A DNA stretch of 35,836 bases from NCBI GenBank assembly GCA_002067095.1, contig MVQD01000072.1:1-35836 (forward strand). The letters run 5' to 3'. Under the pieces are notes generated by a model. That model saw nothing but the letters and a program-made list of their open reading frames with translations. It was not told where the DNA came from and did no database searches. This document shows, in pieces, positions 33,594 to 35,836 of the stretch (position 1 is the stretch's first letter; each line of letters begins with the position of its first letter). The translations under genes were made by a program, and so were the position numbers. Origin of the DNA: Methanoregulaceae archaeon PtaB.Bin056 (GTDB taxonomy: Archaea > Halobacteriota > Methanomicrobia > Methanomicrobiales > Methanospirillaceae).

Positions 33594-34541
33594 TCAAATC
33601 CTGCGAACACCGGACTGGTACGTCATCGACTTGCTGAAGGACTCGATCACACCGGATGCGGTGGTCTTCTCCTTGTATACCATGTCGACGCCCTGCATGA
33701 ACCCGTTGGAGGGTGATGCAGCGCCGGTGTCATAGTTCCAGAACCCTGGTTCATAGGTCTTGCCATCAGGTGCGGTATACGAACCGAACACTCCGCCGGT
33801 CCTGCCCTCCATGATGTGGGCATTGATCCATGCTGCGGCCGAGCCGATTCCGGAGAGGCCGACACTGTAGCTCATACCGACCGGGACGTCCGCAGACGCT
33901 GCCACGTGGCGCTCGCTTGCCTGGGTGATCATTGATACCCGGGAGCCGGTGAAGGAGCTTCCCATCTCGACGATGTTGCAGTACGCCGGGATATAGCCGC
34001 TGTCACCGGTGCCGAACGGGCACAGCATGCGGTTACCTGCAGCGGATCCCATGCTTGCGCCATCGAGCATCAGGCTCTCCGAGAAGGTCGCTCTCCCCAT
34101 GGCATCTTCAGACGACACGAAGTCAAACTGCGTGGTCGCCTTGAAGTTGTCCTGGTTTGCGACCTTGTTCCCGGTATCGAGGCTCACCGTCTTGTCCCAC
34201 TCGATATAGCCGTTGTCCGCCAGCGTCTGCTCGCTGTAGGACATGGTATACTGGGTTTCGGGGGTCCAGGCCTGGTTGCCGGTGAGAGGATCATCGATTA
34301 TCCCATCATCATTCGCGTCAAGTTCGTCGCTGTAGTTATTCAGCGGGGGGTTATTCCGCAGGTCCTGGTTCGACGAGACCCAGACCGCCTCGGCACTGTC
34401 AGTGAATGTGCCATAGACCACCACATGGGTGACCGTGGTGATTCCCTGCGTCTGGCGGGTGGCCCCAACCGCGTCATCCGCCATTGCCATCCCTCCTAAC
34501 AGGACGAGTAATACCAGGGCAGTGATTCCGAGTTTTTTCAT
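33594..34541 (-). CDS. Secreted protein of unknown function, long paralogue
   Basis: The 315-residue product has a clear signal peptide (MKKLGITALVLLVLLGGMAMA, likely cut before DDAVG) and no C-terminal membrane helix. The middle part is rich in Asn, Asp, Ser and Thr, with a possible Ca-type acidic loop (DANDDGIIDD). The last 125 residues are shared with the small gene at 34831: MGSSFTGS, the AWINA and IMEGRTG phrases, GFWNYDTG, SPSNGFMQGVD and VYKEKTTASGVI are common to both. I know no function for this domain. AGGAGATGATC stands directly before the ATG, a strong ribosome site, suggesting high expression. A TATA-like ATATTTATTT is about 65 bases upstream, and a hairpin terminator follows the gene. 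Confidence 0.85.
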   Translation of the reverse strand: MKKLGITALVLLVLLGGMAMADDAVGATRQTQGITTVTHVVVYGTFTDSAEAVWVSSNQDLRNNPPLNNYSDELDANDDGIIDDPLTGNQAWTPETQYTMSYSEQTLADNGYIEWDKTVSLDTGNKVANQDNFKATTQFDFVSSEDAMGRATFSESLMLDGASMGSAAGNRMLCPFGTGDSGYIPAYCNIVEMGSSFTGSRVSMITQASERHVAASADVPVGMSYSVGLSGIGSAAAWINAHIMEGRTGGVFGSYTAPDGKTYEPGFWNYDTGAASPSNGFMQGVDMVYKEKTTASGVIESFSKSMTYQSGVRRI

Positions 34542-34603
34542 TGATCATCTCCTGTAGTTATGTTCCGATACTCACAGCATCAGAAGTATACAGTCGGTTT
34601 TCA

Positions 34604-34613
34604 GAAATAAATA
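34604..34613 (-). promoter_or_regulatory. TATA-like box for the long secreted paralogue
   Basis: ATATTTATTT on the minus strand lies about 65 bases before the ATG at 34541, giving a leader of about 38 bases that contains the ribosome site. A second AT-rich element, GTATAC near 34590, is a weaker alternative. Confidence 0.35.
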
Positions 34614-34783
34614 TCTTCTGGAGATCCAATCCATAGGGTTTCTGAATCAAAAGAACGATTCTTTAGGATTTTTCCGAATGAATGTCATTCAGGAAATCCG
34701 ATATGGGCACTGAACTGCGGTATCCCCACAACGAATGGAGATACTGACGTGAAAAATGCAGGTCTCAAAGGCATTATCATCGT

Positions 34784-34806
34784 AAAAAAATGTAAAAAAT
34801 AATTAA
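34784..34806 (-). terminator. Oligo-T terminator of the short secreted paralogue
   Basis: On the minus strand, after the stop at 34831, the sequence runs into T-rich DNA with T6 and then T7 separated by three bases. There is no strong stem; T-tracts alone can terminate archaeal transcription. Confidence 0.5.
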
Positions 34807-34830
34807 AAGGAGAGACATCCAGTGGATTTA

Positions 34831-35277
34831 TCAGAACGTGCAAAATCCACTGTTCATATTTGTAATGCTCATCGATTTTTCAAAGGACTGGATGACACCG
34901 GATGCAGTGGTCTTCTCCTTGTAGACAAGGTCGACACCCTGCATGAAGCCATTCGATGGAGACATGTCTCCTGTGTCATAGTTCCAGAACCCCGGGGTGA
35001 ATGAGCCGAAATTATTGCGAATCTGGTCAAATGTCGCACCGGTCCGGCCTTCCATGATGCGGGCATTGATCCAAGCGGATGCGGTGCCCACTCCAGAAAG
35101 GCTCACACTGTAGCCCATGGTAACCGGGTTCCAATTGGTGGCGGTTGCCATCGATAAATGGGAACCCGTAAAGGAGCTTCCCATATCCCCTACACTCGAA
35201 TACGCAGCAGCATCAGCAACTGCGATCCCGGCAATAAAAAATGCCAGGGCCAATACCAGGATGGAATATTTTCTCAT
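34831..35277 (-). CDS. Secreted protein of unknown function, short paralogue
   Basis: The 148-residue product has a signal peptide (MRKYSILVLALAFFIAGIAVA, likely cut after ADA) and then only the domain shared with the C-terminus of the 315-residue neighbour. Shared runs include MGSSFTGS, AWINA, IMEGRTG, GFWNYDTG and SPSNGFMQGVD, as well as VYKEKTTASGVI. The long paralogue therefore carries an extra N-terminal 185 residues. The open frame extends upstream to 35400, but the ATG at 35275-35277 starts the signal peptide and follows GGTGAGATC, so it is the real start. Its own promoter and T-tract show it is a separate transcript. Tandem arrangement points to local duplication. Confidence 0.85.
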   Translation of the reverse strand: MRKYSILVLALAFFIAGIAVADAAAYSSVGDMGSSFTGSHLSMATATNWNPVTMGYSVSLSGVGTASAWINARIMEGRTGATFDQIRNNFGSFTPGFWNYDTGDMSPSNGFMQGVDLVYKEKTTASGVIQSFEKSMSITNMNSGFCTF

Positions 35278-35328
35278 GATCTCACCTTCTCCAAATATTT
35301 TGGATATTACTGTACAGATATTTCGAGG

Positions 35329-35342
35329 GGAATTATAAAGGC
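35329..35342 (-). promoter_or_regulatory. TATA box of the short secreted paralogue
   Basis: On the minus strand this reads GCCTTTATAATTCC, a good archaeal TATA box about 55 bases before the ATG at 35277. The predicted leader of about 28 bases contains GGAGAAGGTGAGATC. Confidence 0.55.
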
Positions 35343-35694
35343 TTTCCTGTCGCCCGCACATGGACGGCGGCATTCTGGCATCAAGTGCCCATGCAATCAC
35401 TCCCCGTTGTGTTACCTCAAAGGGATTCGCTCACGCGATGCTCTCACGGGTAGGAAATAATTTCTCGGGATTTGAGGGTACCATTAAGATAATTTTCTGT
35501 AATCGGTTGTATTCACGCTCTTGAACGCGGGGCACATTCTCATTGGTGTCTTAAAATCGAGCGCAGGATACGTTGGGGAAATGATGCGTTAAACTTCTTC
35601 TCTCAGAGAATCTGGGGTAATCTCTGGCTGGTTGAGCGAAAACCATCTAAAAAAGAAAATTTGAAGGGATTCAGTTCTCATTTCTTCTTTCTGG
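35343..35694. other. Intergenic region without a supported gene
   Basis: In about 350 bases I see no coding sequence with a start and ribosome site, no tRNA and no obvious repeat. A short self-complementary TCTCTCAGAGA lies near 35600, and the only functional signal I can point to is the T-tract after the partial repeat protein. Confidence 0.5.
35647..35661 (-). terminator. T-tract terminator of the partial repeat protein gene
   Basis: About 35 bases after the stop at 35695 the minus strand reads ATTTTCTTTTTTAG, a T-rich run suited to archaeal termination. No stem is evident. Confidence 0.4.
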
Positions 35695-35836
35695 TTATTC
35701 CCAGGGGATTTTAAACACATTCGGGTTGTTGTAAGACCATGCATACTTCAGCTCGGGGGTCTTGAATGCATCCTCATAGGAACCCCAGCTCGAGGGAGTC
35801 AGTTCAGGAGCCTTGAACGCGTCCTCATACGAAGAC
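35695..35836 (-). CDS. C-terminal end of a protein with 17-residue repeats (partial)
   Basis: Read on the minus strand the frame is open from the window edge to the TAA at 35697-35695, giving 46 residues. They contain two copies of S-Y-E-D-A-F-K-x-P-E-L with a 17-residue period. The first is followed by T-P-S-S-W-G, and a degenerate third (SYNNPNVF) precedes the end IPWE. I do not recognise the family. The next genes are secreted proteins, so this may be another surface protein (inference). The start and most of the gene lie beyond the window. Confidence 0.75.
   Translation of the reverse strand, partial: SSYEDAFKAPELTPSSWGSYEDAFKTPELKYAWSYNNPNVFKIPWE
35761..35836. repeat. 51-bp tandem coding repeat
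   Basis: A 21-base block starting at 35761 (CTTGAATGCATCCTCATAGG) recurs with few changes at 35812 (CTTGAACGCGTCCTCATACG), a 51-base period equal to 17 codons. Most differences between the copies are at third codon positions, which suggests protein-level selection. Confidence 0.65.

Noticed and set aside
35761-35836. Direct repeats considered as a CRISPR array
   Set aside because: The 51-bp period is in frame, translates to a conserved 17-residue unit and varies mostly at third codon positions; there are no unique spacers.

Overview
The window is a GC-rich, gene-dense piece of an archaeal chromosome, most likely from a methanogen of the Methanomicrobiales. The archaeal assignment rests on a Rio2 kinase, a DUF460 protein, a cupin-type phosphoglucose isomerase, an NcsA/CTU1-type tRNA thiolation enzyme, an NrpR-type (DUF128) regulator, a TrmB-like regulator, and TATA-type promoters with oligo-T ends. 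The order-level placement is inference, from the style of the PAS-rich sensor kinases and secreted repeat proteins.

Region 1 (2-13611, + strand) is a signalling array. Three very large sensor kinases lie head to tail. The first is cut by the window edge and has one partial plus nine PAS domains. The second has a MASE3-type membrane domain and three PAS. The third has a small membrane domain, five PAS and a GAF. All share a HisKA_2-type catalytic end. Three response-regulator genes follow: REC-GAF, REC-PAS-GAF plus a histidine-containing helical end, and a lone REC. None has a DNA-binding or enzymatic output domain. A small PAS protein with a cysteine cluster lies downstream on the opposite strand (13866-14483).

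Region 2 (14873-18436, + strand) is a two-gene operon I cannot match to a described system. One protein ends in PhoU/DUF47-like helices. The other is the N-terminal half of pyruvate phosphate dikinase (ATP-binding plus phosphohistidine domains) without the PEP/pyruvate barrel. On the other strand (18461-20787) an unknown 323-residue protein is coupled by a CTGA overlap to a dihydrolipoamide-dehydrogenase-like flavoprotein that appears to use a CTG start.

Region 3 (20853-24409) has an NrpR regulatory domain without a DNA-binding domain, a TrmB-like regulator, and a divergent membrane-anchored surface protein followed by phosphoglucose isomerase. A 22-bp palindrome lies between the divergent genes.

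Region 4 (24393-31457) is housekeeping. One minus-strand operon encodes tRNA thiolation enzyme, K+ channel with two RCK domains, and NAD synthetase. The divergent plus-strand operon encodes Rio2, DUF460 and ThiL. Genes overlap by a few bases and are probably translationally coupled.

Region 5 (31459-35836, - strand) encodes cell-surface or secreted proteins: a lipoprotein of 18 contiguous TPR units, two paralogous secreted proteins of unknown function, and the end of a protein with 17-residue repeats. I saw no tRNA, rRNA, CRISPR array, transposase or integrase.
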